Positions 41,799 to 53,995 of a DNA stretch of 64,000 nt are shown in pieces. The notes beneath the pieces are model-generated. The model had not been told where the DNA came from. It worked only from the letters and a program-made list of their open reading frames with translations, and ran no database searches. Both the position numbers and the translations under genes were made by a program. Source of the DNA: Bemisia tabaci (Eukaryota > Arthropoda > Insecta > Hemiptera > Aleyrodidae); the NCBI RefSeq assembly GCF_918797505.1, contig NC_092799.1:13292295-13356294 (forward strand). The letters run 5' to 3'. Every line of letters begins with the position of its first letter. The stretch's first letter is position 1.

Positions 41799-42491
41799 AG
41801 TAGAGGTGCCTCTTTTGGATGGGCAACACTCCATACGGTTGTGTCGATTTCCCATTTTGATCGTCTCATTTTGATGGTGGAAACAGAGTTTGAAGTTCAA
41901 CGTTTACACTACCGCAAAACTTTCTGACGGAATATTTTGGTGAACGATCGAGTTTTGGATTATTTCCATATGGGGTAAGAGATCAGCCGAACGAATCCGA
42001 CGAGAGACCGAGGCAAGTTTGATGAGAAAGCGAGAGACAGTGGACGAAGGGTAAAAAAATGGAGGATTGAGACAGAGACGTGTGAGAAAGCGAGAAGCTA
42101 ATAAAAACTGTGAATGCATCCGTCTAATAATTACGAGCCTCGAATATCTACTCTTCCACGTGAATTCAGAGGACAGGAGAGGTAAAAAAGAGAAAGAAAG
42201 GCATCAAAAGTAAATTAAACATGAGAACTCATTACTTAGGTACATGCATGCAATTCGCGGATTAATTTTGACTAATCATCTCAAAACCCGATAAACGCGC
42301 AGTAACGAATTTTTATGTAACGCTGGAGTTTTAATCAGTAGAAAAAGTTTGTTCGCCGTAAGGAGTTGCACCTGTCTACTTGCCTTCTGCACACTAATAG
42401 TAATCGCCAGCGGACCGCTTTAGACCCATAAAAATTGAACAATTTCGCATATCAACTTGATCCGCTTTTCATGATACACGGCAGCCATCCA
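41799..42491. other. no gene recognised
   Basis: Contains a purine-rich stretch (42160-42220). No coding or repeat structure seen. Confidence 0.4.
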
Positions 42492-42765
42492 GCGGGCCGA
42501 TTATTGAAATTGATGGACAAGGCTATAGACAAAGAAGACATTAGGTGTATAGGAGCGATCCTGTTGGTTGAAATGGTGGTTCTTATAGACCAAGGTGGTA
42601 AATCATGGATTGACTACAGGGTCTCTCGTGGGTCGCCGTTAGTTGGTCTATTACCCACGTCATTCATCCATTGCAATCACCCGCTTCCACCAATAGGATC
42701 CCTCCATATCTTTTTTGTCCACTTTATCTATTGCTTTATCTATCATTTTCAATAATCAGCCCGCA
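42492..42765. mobile_element. Family D foldback element
   Basis: Left GCGGGCCGATTATTGAAATT, right AATAATCAGCCCGC; inner TAGACAAAGAAGACATTAG and its complement. The 106-codon plus frame over it is derived from the repeat. Confidence 0.7.
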
Positions 42766-42934
42766 GATGCGCGAATTCGATAAGACTTTAAGATAGAACC
42801 GCTTATGATCCCATCATTTAAGGGTATAACATTAGAGCTTGGTGAAAAAAGTTCATGTCAGCGGTCGGTATACTCGCAAAAATAACCTTCTGAAGTTGCA
42901 TGCAAATGGAGCATCGAAAAGACATAAACCCGGT

Positions 42935-43045
42935 GCCATTAGCAACCCATTTAAACCTCTGGAAATATATCGATTCTTGGAGGGGCCAGGTACTCCGACA
43001 AGAATCGATTACGTATAGCATAGGTTTAAATGAAGGAAATCCGAT
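42935..43045. repeat. Family C-like palindrome, degenerate
   Basis: CCATTTAAACCTCTGG and ATAGGTTTAAATG inverted around CGATTCTTG/CAAGAATCG, resembling the interior of family C, but the CAGTGGCGTGG ends are lost. Confidence 0.45.
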
Positions 43046-43160
43046 GTTGCAAAATTGCCGGATCCACTTCTGACGCGTAGGTCAATAAATTGCGGCGTGT
43101 TAAAAAATTTAAATTTTCGTGTTATTTTTATAAAGAGACCGATACAATCAGTACTCTCTG

Positions 43161-43324
43161 CAGTGGCGAGGCGTGGATAATCGATTATCGATAATTCTCT
43201 TTTTGAAGCTATGGTGAAGATTCAATTACTAGGGTGTTCGTTGCAAACACCCTGTTTATCGATCTTATTCCATAGGTTTAAATGGCAGATCCATCGATAT
43301 ATCGCGAAGTATACGCCACGCAAC
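43161..43324. mobile_element. hAT-type MITE, family C, degenerate
   Basis: Left CAGTGGCGAGGCGTGG, right ATACGCCACGCAACT, with GGTGTTCGTTGCAAACACC in the centre. No matching 8-bp flanks remain; an old copy. Confidence 0.65.
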
Positions 43325-43721
43325 TAATTGTCTATAAAAATATTGCTATGGAAAGTTTTCTACCCGTTCCTTGCGTGTCGCGCGATCGACCGGACCAATT
43401 TCATCGTCTCGACTATCAGGATGGAGAACCACAGTTATGTGCGGCTTGAATTCCGATACCCTCCAAGTCATGGAAAAAGGAGACCTAGGACCCCTTTTAT
43501 TTTGTAATAAATCTCTCCGATGCAAGGAGGCTGGAGAAGAATGTTTAGATTTTAATTATTAACGGTCTCACGGAATAACCGTGCATACCAATTACGGAGA
43601 ATCGGGTGGAGTGTATTACGGGTGGTGACTCATACTTAATAAGAGGGGATCTTCTTCTGACTTGCGGCACGAAAACGGACGGTTGAACAAAGCTGTCTCA
43701 GAGGGAGTCATATTTGGGCCG
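43325..43721. other. no gene recognised
   Basis: A 63-codon plus frame only; no repeat recognised. Confidence 0.4.
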
Positions 43722-44931
43722 TATTGAGCAGAAATGAATCAAGTCACATCAGATATTGCCAAATTTCATTGGCAGATTTATTCTTCTTCATGGGAAAATG
43801 GCATCACTAGTAGTATGACCTTTCAAAAGCCTCTAAAAAAAGACTGTCGAAATTTCATTCTGGGGAAACCCTTTTTGGCTATTTTTTTAACGTAAAATTA
43901 AACTTTTGAAATTTAATTCAGACATCTTAAGAAAAAGAATACCTTTTATGAGTTGTTCATCATTTTTTCCCAAAATATTCTTAGTGCTGATAACTTCGGT
44001 TGATATTTTAAGCGTTCGTTTTAACACTCTTTTACTTGAATTTTACTAAATTTTTAGCTCTATCTTGTAAATTTTACTTTAAAAATTCCCCAAAAGTATT
44101 TCTTAAGTGAACATTTTGTGTAAAAATTTCTTTTTAGAGTTGTCTTTTTAAAATTTCAGAATTTTTTTAAACATTTTTCAACTGCCGTGGCTACTAGGGA
44201 TGGTGGAGATTCTCTTAGAAATTTCAGAGCATTCTGTCTGTGACAAGAAGCAGATTTTCCGAAAGTTTTAAAATAATTCACAAAGCCGTTCTCTTGTAAA
44301 AAATAAATGATCGATATATTTGGTAAGGGCTGATGTGAAGGGCTGTGTAGTTTATGGTCTAAGGACTGCTGGGTTTCCTTATTTTCTTGGATTTACAATT
44401 AAATAATTAGTAATTAATTATCTTTGATACTTTGGTTTGAAATTTTTGGTTAGGGTAATAATTTTAATCTCCTTCATATGGGCCATGATCTTTATGGTGA
44501 AAAACATCCCTTAAAGAACATTAGTGAGTCGAGAAACATAGAACTGCTTGGAGACTTAAACGCAGAGATAGAAAAGTAAACCATTTCATGACGTGAAAAC
44601 TTTCTATTATTCCAGTTCCGTGGGCCATGATCTTTATGGTGAAAAACTTCCCCTGTCCAATATATCAGTTTATTTTTATTTACAAATATTTTTTTGCTAT
44701 CATAGTTTTTGGTAGGTAAATGAAATGACACACTAGTACCTAATTTCATTAAATTTGGAGAGTCGAGATTTCTGTTTTTAATATCTTATTTGATTCTATT
44801 TATATTTTATTGAATTTTTTTCTTTTTTTCTGTTGTTTAATGGCTTTGTGTCAAGCACCTACAGCCAACTTAAGAGATTGAAATTTTAAGTTAAGTCAAG
44901 TTACGTTCATTTCTGCTTAACGCGGTCCATT
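43722..44931. repeat. Large family H-related element with AT-rich interior
   Basis: Left GAGCAGAAATGAATCAAGTC then ACATCAG; right AAGTCAAGTTACGTTCATTT then CTGCTTAACGCGGTCC. An internal GGGCTGATGTGAAGG at 44329 also resembles the family right half, so this may be an element plus later insertions. A 26-base direct repeat, GGGCCATGATCTTTATGGTG plus six bases, occurs at about 44480 and 44631. Confidence 0.45.
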
Positions 44932-45350
44932 CGACAGTTCCCGCGCGAGCGCTCTTCCTCATTTTTTTCCTTTCTTATGATATCGAGTTATTATTTTATC
45001 GGCGATGCGAATGACGCGACGTCGCGGAGGCCGAAAGGGTTTTCACCTCATTGACTAGGTACACAATCGCGGATCCACTCCGCTCTGAATATTTAAAACG
45101 GCGATAAAACCGGGCTAATTTACGATTCCGATATTTTCATCGGGAAAGCTGATGGTGATGGCTTCGAGTGAGACGGACAAAGGGGCGAGGGACAAAGGAA
45201 ATCCGCCAAAACGAAGAAGAGGAGGAGAAGAGGAGCCGAGGGAGACGGCCGACCGCGACCACTGATCGCTGACCTTCATAGGCGGCGTCATCATCATCAA
45301 CCCGTTGTTGCCAATTTTTCTTTTAAGGAAAACGACAAAAGCACGAACAT
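44932..45350. other. no gene recognised
   Basis: Partly GC-rich (45000-45040, 45160-45260). The 89-codon minus frame at 45115-45384 has no recognisable content. Confidence 0.35.
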
Positions 45351-45354
45351 GAAT

Positions 45355-45748
45355 TTGAAAAACAAATCTTTGTGTAATTACCAAGAATTCAGGGTTCTAT
45401 TTGATCCCAATTTTTACTTGGTAAAATTATCATTTATGGAATTGGTAATTTTACCAAGAATCTCGGTAAAATTATTGAACTTTCTCGGTAATTTTACTGG
45501 ACCTTGGTAAAAACGCCAATATTTTTTATCGACTATGGTAGAATTACCGAGATAAAATGGCAAAGTTACCGGGAATTGATTGCCAATAAAAGTGGTATTC
45601 TTACCTGAAAATAAACAGTAAAAATACCGGTTTTTAGATGAGCTTACCAGTCTGTCTTGGTAAAATTATCAATAATTGGTAAATAAAGTGAGATGGTAAA
45701 GGTACCAACGGACCTTGGTGAAAAAGCTGAGAATTTTTTTTCAGTGTA
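45355..45748. mobile_element. Family L element (CTTGGTAAAATTACC-rich)
   Basis: Built of many TTGGTAAAATTACC/GGTAATTTTACC inverted motifs and ending TTTTTTTTCAGTG. A close second copy is 59264-59651. It directly abuts a copy of the segment found inside the 8749-9411 element. Confidence 0.7.
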
Positions 45749-45965
45749 CCTTTCAATGGAGAATTTGCACACAACAATTTGAATTGCTTCATCTGAGAGT
45801 GCCTGCTGAGGTCGCAGTATTTTTCAGAATTTTTTTCTGACATGGGAAATTGTAGGAAAATTGATTTGAAAGTGAGAAAATGTGCCACCTTATCTGCCAC
45901 CAATCAGGGGGCATTTTCCATCTAACACATGTATTTTAGCAGATTAGGGTATTTTGTCATAATTT
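45749..45965. repeat. Segment shared with 8790-9020
   Basis: GGAGAATTTGCA, TGCTTCATCTGAGAGTG, TTTTTTCTGACATGGGAAAT and TGTATTTTAGCAG occur in the same order as in the 663-bp element at 8749-9411; its CAGGGTTGCC ends are not seen here. Confidence 0.6.
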
Positions 45966-46603
45966 CTCCAATTAATAATCCAATAAATTTTTGTGGACTC
46001 AAACACATATGTCTCAAAACAAGATGCTCTATTGCAAGACCACCTGATCATCATTATTCTCCATTTTGTGAGTCTGAGTTCTTACAGGTGCCACGAGGAG
46101 AAAAACTTCGATTTATCCTCTAGAAACGATTGATAAAACGATAGACTTCAGTTTCAAAATCAACGTCTCAGCTTGATCTGACAATACATTTTAGGGACCC
46201 TTGTCTGCTATTGAGGAGCCCCAACAATTAGGAGACTTTAACGCACGGTTAAGAAAGTGAACATATTTTACCAACGCCCATCGAACGAGCTTCCGGACAT
46301 GAGACCAGGGATTGCGTATTGCGATTTGATCTGTGTTAAAAATACTTGTTAATGTCCCGTTCAGAAGTTCATTTCCAAACTTTCCATTGTAGAAATCGGC
46401 TTCTAGGTAAAATTTTGAGAAGAATACAAGTGAAATTCATCTACGAATCAGATCTTGTCGATCGTGGCCCATTGTGCGTTTGGGAATTATGGAGGTGAGC
46501 TGCGCTCGTTGGTTTTCCACAACAAAACATTTTGTCAGAAAAAATTTAACAAATCTGGAACTGAGTTACGGTGCTGTGCTTTGGACGACATCAAGGTACA
46601 CCG
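45966..46603. other. no gene; short dispersed repeat
   Basis: 46230-46305 matches 5484-5560 (GACTTTAACGCACGGTT, GAGCTTC). Otherwise unremarkable. Confidence 0.4.
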
Positions 46604-46836
46604 CACAGTGGATCGAGTCAGTGGGAGAGATCGGACAGAATTTGGAAACTTCAAAAGCTTATAAGTTCATTCATACACAATTTTGAGGTTTCAAAAGTGG
46701 TTTCATTGGTTTTCTCGTGAGGTTTTCTTTCAAAAACACCCCTCCCAATTTAAAATGTGACGAATTAAACATTAAAATGTACAGTTTTAGTTAAACATTT
46801 CTTGACCGATCTGTATGATTAACTCGAACCACTATG
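46604..46836. mobile_element. MITE, family B
   Basis: CACAGTGGATCGAGTCAGTG on the left; right end diverged (TTAACTCGAACCACTATG). Internal order as at 5027 and 60236. Confidence 0.7.
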
Positions 46837-46915
46837 GCCCGTACCGAGGCTTTTTTTTATGGAGGCCTACATTTTTATGGAACTTTTTAACACCAATGTA
46901 GGTTACATTAGTGTA

Positions 46916-47169
46916 CTGCCGTGCTAAGGAAGAACGCCGTATGAGCCTTGAGACGTAGCCAAGTCTCCTTCGATAAAAAACCAAATTTCATAGGAAAATT
47001 GTGAATATTTGTTTCCAAAATTTTCAGACAATTTTTTACGCGAAGTAATAAAAACAGTTTGAAAATTTCAATGAAAAAAATCCATGAATGTCGTCAAAAA
47101 TACATGTTTTAACACGGGAAATTTGGCAACTCTCGAATGTTCATACGGCGTTCTTCCTTAGCACGACAG
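46916..47169. mobile_element. MITE, family A
   Basis: Ends CTGCCGTGCTAAGGAAGAAC and CTTCCTTAGCACGACAG; flanks TGTA/TATA differ at one base. Confidence 0.8.
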
Positions 47170-47211
47170 TATATGTCCGAACCTTTTTTCCCCATGAACT
47201 CAAGTTTCCTA

Positions 47212-47439
47212 CAGTGAAAAAAAAACCCATTGGATCTAGAGTCCAGACTCTGAAAAACATCGACAAGAAAAAATACTCTTGATTCAATCGGATTTTTGCT
47301 TAAATCAAGAGCCAAGCCTACTAATTAAAGCGGATCTCTTTTGGATTTAAGCTTAAATCTGATTGAATCAAGAGTATTTTTTCTTGTCAATGTTTTCAAG
47401 AGTCTGAACTCTACATCCAATGTGTTTTTTTTTCCAATG
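47212..47439. mobile_element. MITE, family K (CACTGGAAAAAAA, GATCTAGAGTCCAGACTC)
   Basis: GGATCTAGAGTCCAGACTC near the left and GAGTCTGAACTCTACATCC near the right are inverted, as are CGACAAGAAAAAAT and ATTTTTTCTTGTC and the central GATTTAAGC motifs. TA flanks both ends. The short frames inside are repeat-derived. Confidence 0.75.
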
Positions 47440-47911
47440 TACCCAAAGTTGAAAAGCGACAACCACGGGACGCCCGATCCCTGACAAGCCACAGTGTTGC
47501 GAGTAAGAGTGTTAGTTAAAGGGAGGGGGGGGGGGCAGGACCAGGGTCCATAGCGACACCAATCATCGCTCATCAGCCAGAATCCGATTCCTGGTCCTGA
47601 ATCGGAAAGTGTGAAGGGCTCCGATTACCTCGACTCTCGGTCTCGCCTTGCGATGCTCATGTCGGGTTGGTCATCCTACCCGGCCTCGGCTGGAAAGGGC
47701 ACTAGCCGCAAGAAAGTGCAACGTGAAATTCACTTCCACCATCCAACAGGTTGACCTACGAACCGCGGTCGGGCGGTGAATGGTGCTCCGGCGATTTTTC
47801 ACCCAGAGACAAAGGAACGCTCCCACTGGATCACGGTTTTGTCATGGTAATTCGATTTTTGGGTCTTGTGATACGCTGGGCTTGATCCGTCTCGCCGGAA
47901 GTCTCGTGGTC
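47440..47911. other. no gene recognised
   Basis: Contains a G11 run at about 47526-47536 and a moderately GC-rich stretch (47620-47800). No credible frame. Confidence 0.4.
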
Positions 47912-48075
47912 AGTGGCGTGGCGTGAATTGCGATATATCGATTGTTATGCCATTTAAACCTATGAAAAAGATCGATTATCAGGGTGTTCGCAGCGAACAC
48001 CTTAGTAATCGATTCTTTACCATAGTTTCAAATGGCGAGGTATCGATAATCGATTATTCACTCCACGCCACTGTT
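47911..48075. mobile_element. hAT-type MITE, family C
   Basis: CAGTGGCGTGGCGTGAATTG at the left, CTCCACGCCACTG at the right, central GGTGTTCGCAGCGAACACC. Flanks do not match as an 8-bp duplication, so one side may have rearranged. Confidence 0.75.
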
Positions 48076-48242
48076 GACTGTTCTTGTGAAAGGGTTAAGA
48101 CAACAATCGAGGCTTCTCTTCGCGGTCGGTGGAAGTAGAGTGACCGCGCGGACTATTTAATTTGTACCCGAAAAATCTCTCCGTAAGTAAAAGTAAGCGG
48201 ACTTAATGATGTGGTCGTGTTTTCTGGCTGGGGAAATGATGC

Positions 48243-48468
48243 ACTGGAAAAAAAACACACATTGGATCTAGAGTCCAGACTCTTGAAAACATTGACAAGA
48301 AAAAGGAATCTAGATTCAATCAGATTTAAGCTTAAATCGAAAGGAAATCCGCTCAAATTAAGAGACTTGGTTTTTTATTTAAGCTTAAATCGGATTGAAT
48401 CAAGAGTATTTTTTCTTGTCGGTGTTTTTAAGAGTCTGGACTCTAGATCCAATGTGTTTTTCTATGTG
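48243..48468. mobile_element. MITE, family K
   Basis: CACTGGAAAAAAAACACATTGG and then GATCTAGAGTCCAGACTC at the left; GAGTCTGGACTCTAGATCC then AATGTGTTTTTC at the right. Closely similar to 47212-47439, 1 kb away. Confidence 0.75.
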
Positions 48469-48578
48469 TGCTAGGAAAACCGATTTTTTTTTTTCATTCT
48501 AACTAATAACAGGTTGCATGAGTGGGTCACATGCACGCCACACGAACCTTGATGGTTAAATATAACTAATAGAATTGG

Positions 48579-48625
<47 letters not shown>
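48579..48625. repeat. A47 homopolymer
   Basis: 47 uninterrupted A residues. It could be the tail of an old retroposed sequence inserted on the plus strand, but upstream sequence has no recognisable LINE or SINE and no duplication was found. Confidence 0.8.
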
Positions 48626-48627
<2 letters not shown>

Positions 48628-48727
48628 GTAGAGACCTAAAATTTTCCGTTCATTTTCAAGGGTGACATAGCCTACTTGGAAAATTGAGAAATTTGGTATT
48701 TTTCATCAAAATACCACGATTTCATTT

Positions 48728-49138
48728 ATGCTATTCTTCAAAATTAGTGATGATTATAATACTTGCACCAACTACGCCAAACGCAACACTTATGAGACCA
48801 ACGGAAACCAATTGATACACCTAATGAAATGGATGATACCGTTGACGAAATATTTCATTGGTCCAACGTATTTTGATCGCACTAATTTTTGTATTTTCCG
48901 AAGAAAATATATTATTGTTTTGATATACATCAATGAGATTTTAACGGCACAATGCGATTATTTTACACGGCAAATCCTTTGTCCAGAAGCATGTCTAAAA
49001 AGTTTTTTTCTGATTTTTATTCCATGCGGGATGCATTCTTCGATATTTCTCACATTTTCGATCAACTTATATGGTCGTAAAGGTTTGAACTTCAGATTTC
49101 CTCCATGCGACTTGCCTCGTGTATTATCACATTGGTAA
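48728..49138 (+). other. Unassigned 136-codon open frame
   Basis: One of the longest frames outside clear repeats (ATG 48728). The predicted peptide is rich in Ile, Phe, Tyr, Asn and Cys. It has a hydrophobic stretch in the middle and contains FRRKYIIVLIYINEIL. I recognise no domain and cannot tell it from a chance frame in AT-rich DNA. Confidence 0.2.
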
Positions 49139-50204
49139 ATTTTGAGGTGTTCCCTCCCTGTTGTTTTGTCGTTTTATGGTTTGGGCTCGGGCAGACCCTA
49201 TTGTTGTTGACAGGGTCTAACAAAAGCTAAAGAGTGCGCTTAAAATTAATTGGTTTTGTCATTTACTCATCTTCATTCATTAAGTCATAACGATTACTCT
49301 CGCTCATTTTTCTCCGAGTCCTTCGTCCCATTGTTTCTTCGGTCGGACTCGTTTATGAATGTGTCATCACACGTTACAACTCGGGCTCAACCCCATACAT
49401 CATTGCTAATTGAGTGGCTGAGGAATTATAGTTGAATGACTTCGGTTACGTCATTAATTAGAAAGCACCGCGTGTTTCCTTCGTATTTATCCCTTCGTCT
49501 AATTGAAAAGCCCAAAGTTGAAACGCGACATGTTAAACAATAATACTTTGGGGCATCCAAGGATTGATATGCGCACGCCTTCATTTGGATAGCTATGTAA
49601 TTTAGGCTACTTGGACGTCCGAACAATTTTTATCAAAATTGAGGGGCTTGGAGGACAATGCGCATATGTGCAGTTTTTGCAAAAGTTGGGAGATATGAAT
49701 GATCTCAAGTAAAAATAGTCTTAATGCATATGCTGTAATTAATTAACTCCCTAATTCCAAGTATTAAGCGTCAAAAAGTCAGTTTGAAGATTCTTTCCAC
49801 CATACGGATCCACGTATTTTAAAGCTTCAAACACGTATTTCTTCTTCCGGTATTCCTTGATTAAGGCAACCCTGAAGATATCACTTTACCAAAGCTTGAA
49901 CCTGGAGTTTTGGCTTTAGGGCACTGACATAAACAGAACTTTTTTATCATGGGGCCAAAATCCGGCGTAGGCTGTTCCTGTACGTCAGTCCGCGCAAATT
50001 GGCAAAGTGCATCGGATGCAACTTTGTAGCCGAGGCGGCTGGGGTCACTCGCGAAAAAGGTCGTGAATCAAGTCTCGGGGTCCACCCACAACCACAATCG
50101 AACGTGGGGCTCGGGCTACAACGAAAGCTCTCCGGTGAACTTCAATGCGGGGCCAGGAATGTGCATAAACGACGACAGTGTAGACAGAGGTGCACCGCAC
50201 AAAT
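49139..50204. other. no gene recognised
   Basis: Frames under 105 codons. 49990-50204 is GC-richer; the frame there continues into the family A element. Confidence 0.4.
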
Positions 50205-50458
50205 CTGCAGCGCTCGGAAAAAAACGGCATGTGAACATTCAGACCTTGCCAAATTTCGCCCGAGAAAATACTTATGTTCAACGAAGATGAGACCGGGTTT
50301 TCCTTGAGATTTTCAGATACTTCAGGTCGAATTGCAAGATAAATCCTCTGAAAAATTGGAGGACGAATATTCGATTGTTTCCTAGAAAATAGGTATTTTA
50401 CACGAGGAAATTTGGCAACGTTTGGGTGCTCATACGGCGTTCTTCTTTCGCACGGCAG
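50205..50458. mobile_element. MITE, family A, with perfect AAAT duplication
   Basis: A diverged left end (CTGCAGCGCTCGG) and a good right end (TTTCGCACGGCAG), flanked by AAAT on both sides (50201-50204, 50459-50462). One of three copies defining the 4-bp target duplication. Confidence 0.8.
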
Positions 50459-50860
50459 AAATCCCGTTTTGCGGTCGTTGCGAGCCCCGAACCACCGCGG
50501 AGCTGTTGCCGTCTCGAACGGGGAACGACTATACTTTACACACGAGGAATTAGGATTTCCGTGCAGCTTGGCAACGCCGCTTACGGATCACCGAGGCGTG
50601 GGCACCGCGGCTTATAGCCGTTTGCACTCCCGACACATGTAATGTTGGTGCATAATGCACTTCTTGCACTTTTCAAAGGTCTGATACCCATTGCATTGCC
50701 CAATCCGCCGTCTAGGTCTGATTGTTGTCGTGCACATGGCAACGTGCAACGAGATGCACCTGGAGGATGTTTCAGGCGTGATCTGTGATGACTATATTGC
50801 TACGGTTACAGGCGAAGACGGTCTAATTAAAATCAAGTTCGGTCGATATTCTCCATTTAC
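50459..50860. other. no gene recognised
   Basis: GC-richer to 50640; frames of 63-76 codons overlap the family A right end. No known content. Confidence 0.35.
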
Positions 50861-50867
50861 ATAGGAG

Positions 50868-51040
50868 AGAACATTGCACGACGAGTAAATTTTTACTTTG
50901 CGGTGACTTTGAATCACCGTCAAATTGCCTTCAGTTTTCAGGGTAGGCAACCCCAGCTCCTACGTGGTCGAATAGTGGTATCACGCTCAGATGTTACGAT
51001 CGCTCGAGGGAGAAAACAGGAATAATTCACCGAGCGTGGC
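50868..51040. repeat. Direct repeat, copy 1 (pairs with 53430-53605)
   Basis: AGAGAACATTGCACGACGAG, TTTTCAGGGTAGGCAAC and CGAATAGTGGTATCACGCTC recur in order 2.5 kb downstream with about 85-90% identity by eye. Confidence 0.8.
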
Positions 51041-52110
51041 GACGCACATTGGTTCCAGGGCCCGATCTAGGTGGCATTAATTAGAATATCACTGATGAAT
51101 ACATATTATATATGTTGCCAGGGGTTCTTTGGGTCGCTAATTACGAATTTGAAGTCAATTTGACTGTATCATTTAGCATAAGATGGTAAATTTGCACTTA
51201 GCTTGAAAATTCATACTTAATACTACATTAATAATATTTTAAAATGGCTGAATTCCTGGACTGATATATTTTTCAACCTTTTTTGATTTATCATCAAAAA
51301 CTATCGATGAATTTACGAGGATTTGTCCTCTAATTACTAATTTTTTTTATGGGGGGGGGGGGTGGGCAATGTTGTATAATTTTGTGAACCAGGAATTGGT
51401 ATTATCTGGTAAAATATACCTCCTAAATGTTGTGGTTTCCCTGAGGAAAATAAATTCCAGTACCAAAGAAAACTGCTTATCCCACTATTCGAGTTGTTCA
51501 TACAGTGTTGACAAATCAGCGTAAGAAGAACTTTATTTGAACCTCAATGCTCGCTGATTTCTTGATTCGCCGCGCTTTAAAACCAACAGAAATTTTGAAG
51601 CTTTGTAATTTAATGGTACAATTATGCTATCAGAATTATTATATTATCAGAATAACTATGAATTAAGATTCAATCTTCGTCTATAATTCAAAAAATACAT
51701 TTAAATTCATTATACGCGGCAATTTAAACATACGTAACATAAATATTTTACTTGATAAAGAAGTATAGGTATTCACTCAATGAGGGAAAGCAGAAACCAA
51801 AATTAATATCAAAGTATTTTGAAAGAAAAATGATTACTGTCTGTAAGAGCAGGAAAATATTCATCGGTATAATATTTTATTGCGCATCAAAAAGAGTGAG
51901 GTGTCACACTTGCTTTTTTTCTTTTTTAAACAAAGTTGTGAGCTTGCGATGATTTCAGAGCCTTACAAACTTGAGAGAATAAAAACACGAAGAAATCATG
52001 AACCAAGAAAGAAATAAGCATTCGTTGTTAAGTTAGAGGACATTTACTCATACAATCACGGAATAATGCGAGAGGAGTGCAGTAAGCTCCTTTTCTGTGG
52101 AACAGTGCTA
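51041..52110. other. no gene recognised
   Basis: Very AT-rich, with a G-run at about 51352-51362. No credible frame. Confidence 0.45.
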
Positions 52111-53000
52111 TGTCTATGGGCTTCTCTAAAGGTACAGACAATGTGAAAAACAATTATCTGAACGATTGAGAGGATTTAAGAACCCACGTGTTCTGTATTT
52201 TGAGCCATAATTGTAAAATTTCTAGTCAAAAAACGGGAACTGTCTTTAGTCTATGGGCTTCTCTACAGGTATAGACAAGGTGAAAAATAATCATCCCAAT
52301 GATTGTGAGGATTTGAGAACTCACGTGATGTGCAAAAAATGCAGTCCTCAAAGATCTGGAGTCTGCAGTAGTGCAGTAAACTCCTCAGTGTGTCAATTTT
52401 CTTCATTTCTCGAAGGCCGGTTTTGGAAATTCAAAGTGCGCTAACCTCCAGGGACGCAAGTATGCGCAAAATTTTTTTGCTCCGAAATCAAGTGTAGGGT
52501 CAGCACTAACTACTACAGTCGGTCTGCACGTGTGCGAACCTACGCAGGGCCTTTATTTTGAGTCATAATTGTAAAATTTCCAGTCAAAAAACCGGAGCTG
52601 TGGTAAGTCTATGGGCTTCTCTAGAGGTATAGACAAAGTAAAAAATAATCATCTTAACGATTATGAAGACTTAAGAACCCACATGACCTGTAAAAAATGC
52701 AGTATTCATATTCCCAAGGATCTGAGGTCTGCAGTAAGCTCCTTAGTGTGTCAATTCTTTATTTCTTGAAAGCCGGTTTTGGAAATTCAAAGTGCCCTAA
52801 CCCCCAGGGACGCAAGTATGCGCAGAATTTTATTGCACTAAAATCAAGTTTAGGGTTAGTACTAACTACTACAGTAGGTCTGTATGCGTGCGAACCGGCG
52901 CAAGACATTCATCTAGAGCCATTTTTGTAAAAATTTGCTTGGAATTAGTAGAAAATAACGCTTTGTCTAACGGCTTGTCTAGATGTATAGACACGTTTTT
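52111..53000. repeat. Tandem array, 358-bp period
   Basis: GTCTATGGGCTTCTCT starts units at 52111, 52249 and 52607, with a decayed start at 52965. The spacing 52249 to 52607 and 52607 to 52965 is exactly 358. The first unit is only 138 bp, missing the middle. Units contain AAGATCTGGAGTCTGCAGTA-type, GGGACGCAAGTATGCGCA and ACTAACTACTACAGT motifs. Confidence 0.85.
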
Positions 53001-53429
53001 GAAAGATAATAAGAACGTATAAACCTTTAACATGCCTTATATTTTTGATACACCATAACAGAACACTTCACATTTGCATCTATTTCTGTGTGATGAACTT
53101 CAAATCATAGGACCTGACAGTAAACACTGAAAACTGGTGCGAGTCCGCCCAAAAGTACCTCGCGGCCTCACCTTTAGGTGCTTATCACTTCCTTATTAGT
53201 GATCCAATCTTCATGATATTTGGCCAAGTTACTCTCGAGAGTATACACTATCAATCTGTGGTGTCAAATTTTAATTTTTCCAAAATTCATTTTTTCGAAT
53301 TAATGCCACCTAGATTGGGTCTCGGAACCAATGTGCGACGTGGCGTGCGGAGAGGCGATCAAATGGAGCTTTCACTGAATTGTTTCATTGTCAAATAGCC
53401 TTTAGTTTTCAGGGTATTGCCTACCCTGA
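53001..53429. other. no gene; related to adjacent repeat
   Basis: 53330-53420 carries GGCGTGCGGAGAGGCGATC and GAGCTTTCACTGAAT, which recur at 53600-53645 after the direct repeat copy 2. Confidence 0.4.
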
Positions 53430-53605
53430 GAGAACATTGCACGATGAGTAAATTTTTTCATTGCGGAGACTTTAAATCACTGTCAAATTGTCTTCAGTTT
53501 TCAGGGTAGGCAACTCCAGCTCCTACGTGGTCGAATAGTGGTATCACGCTCAGATGTTATACGATCGCTTGTAGGAGAAAACAGGAATAATGCATCGAGC
53601 ATGGC
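53430..53605. repeat. Direct repeat, copy 2 (pairs with 50868-51040)
   Basis: See 50868-51040. Same orientation, bracketing the 358-bp array. Confidence 0.8.
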
Positions 53606-53995
53606 GTGCGGAAAGGCGATCGAATGGAGCTTTCACTGAATAATTTCCTTGAACGAGTTTTAGGCGCTTAAAAAAGAGCTTCCGATTTTCCGAAGGTATT
53701 CAAGTTATAACCAATTACTATAGATTTCGAAAAACTGGTGCGCTACTTTTTTCGGGACGGGGCACATTGATGAGGTATTATAAGCTCCACAGATTTGAAA
53801 TAATAAAAACTAAATTTTCTTTCTAAATTTAATCGATTTGAACAGAGTTTGTTTCTTTGGAGAATGAGATAAAGAATCCTATTTAATCATCATAAGCGAG
53901 CTATTTCACTCGTTAAAATATCATGCGAATGAAATGAATACTTTGAAAGCTCCGCTCAAAATATCTGTTCATTTAAGTGCATGCTTGCAATTGCA
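53606..53995. other. no gene recognised
   Basis: AT-rich; nothing seen. Confidence 0.4.

Noticed and set aside
48579..48625. A47 run as the tail of a retrocopy
   Set aside because: No upstream coding or SINE-like body and no flanking duplication were found; simple homopolymer expansion is as likely.
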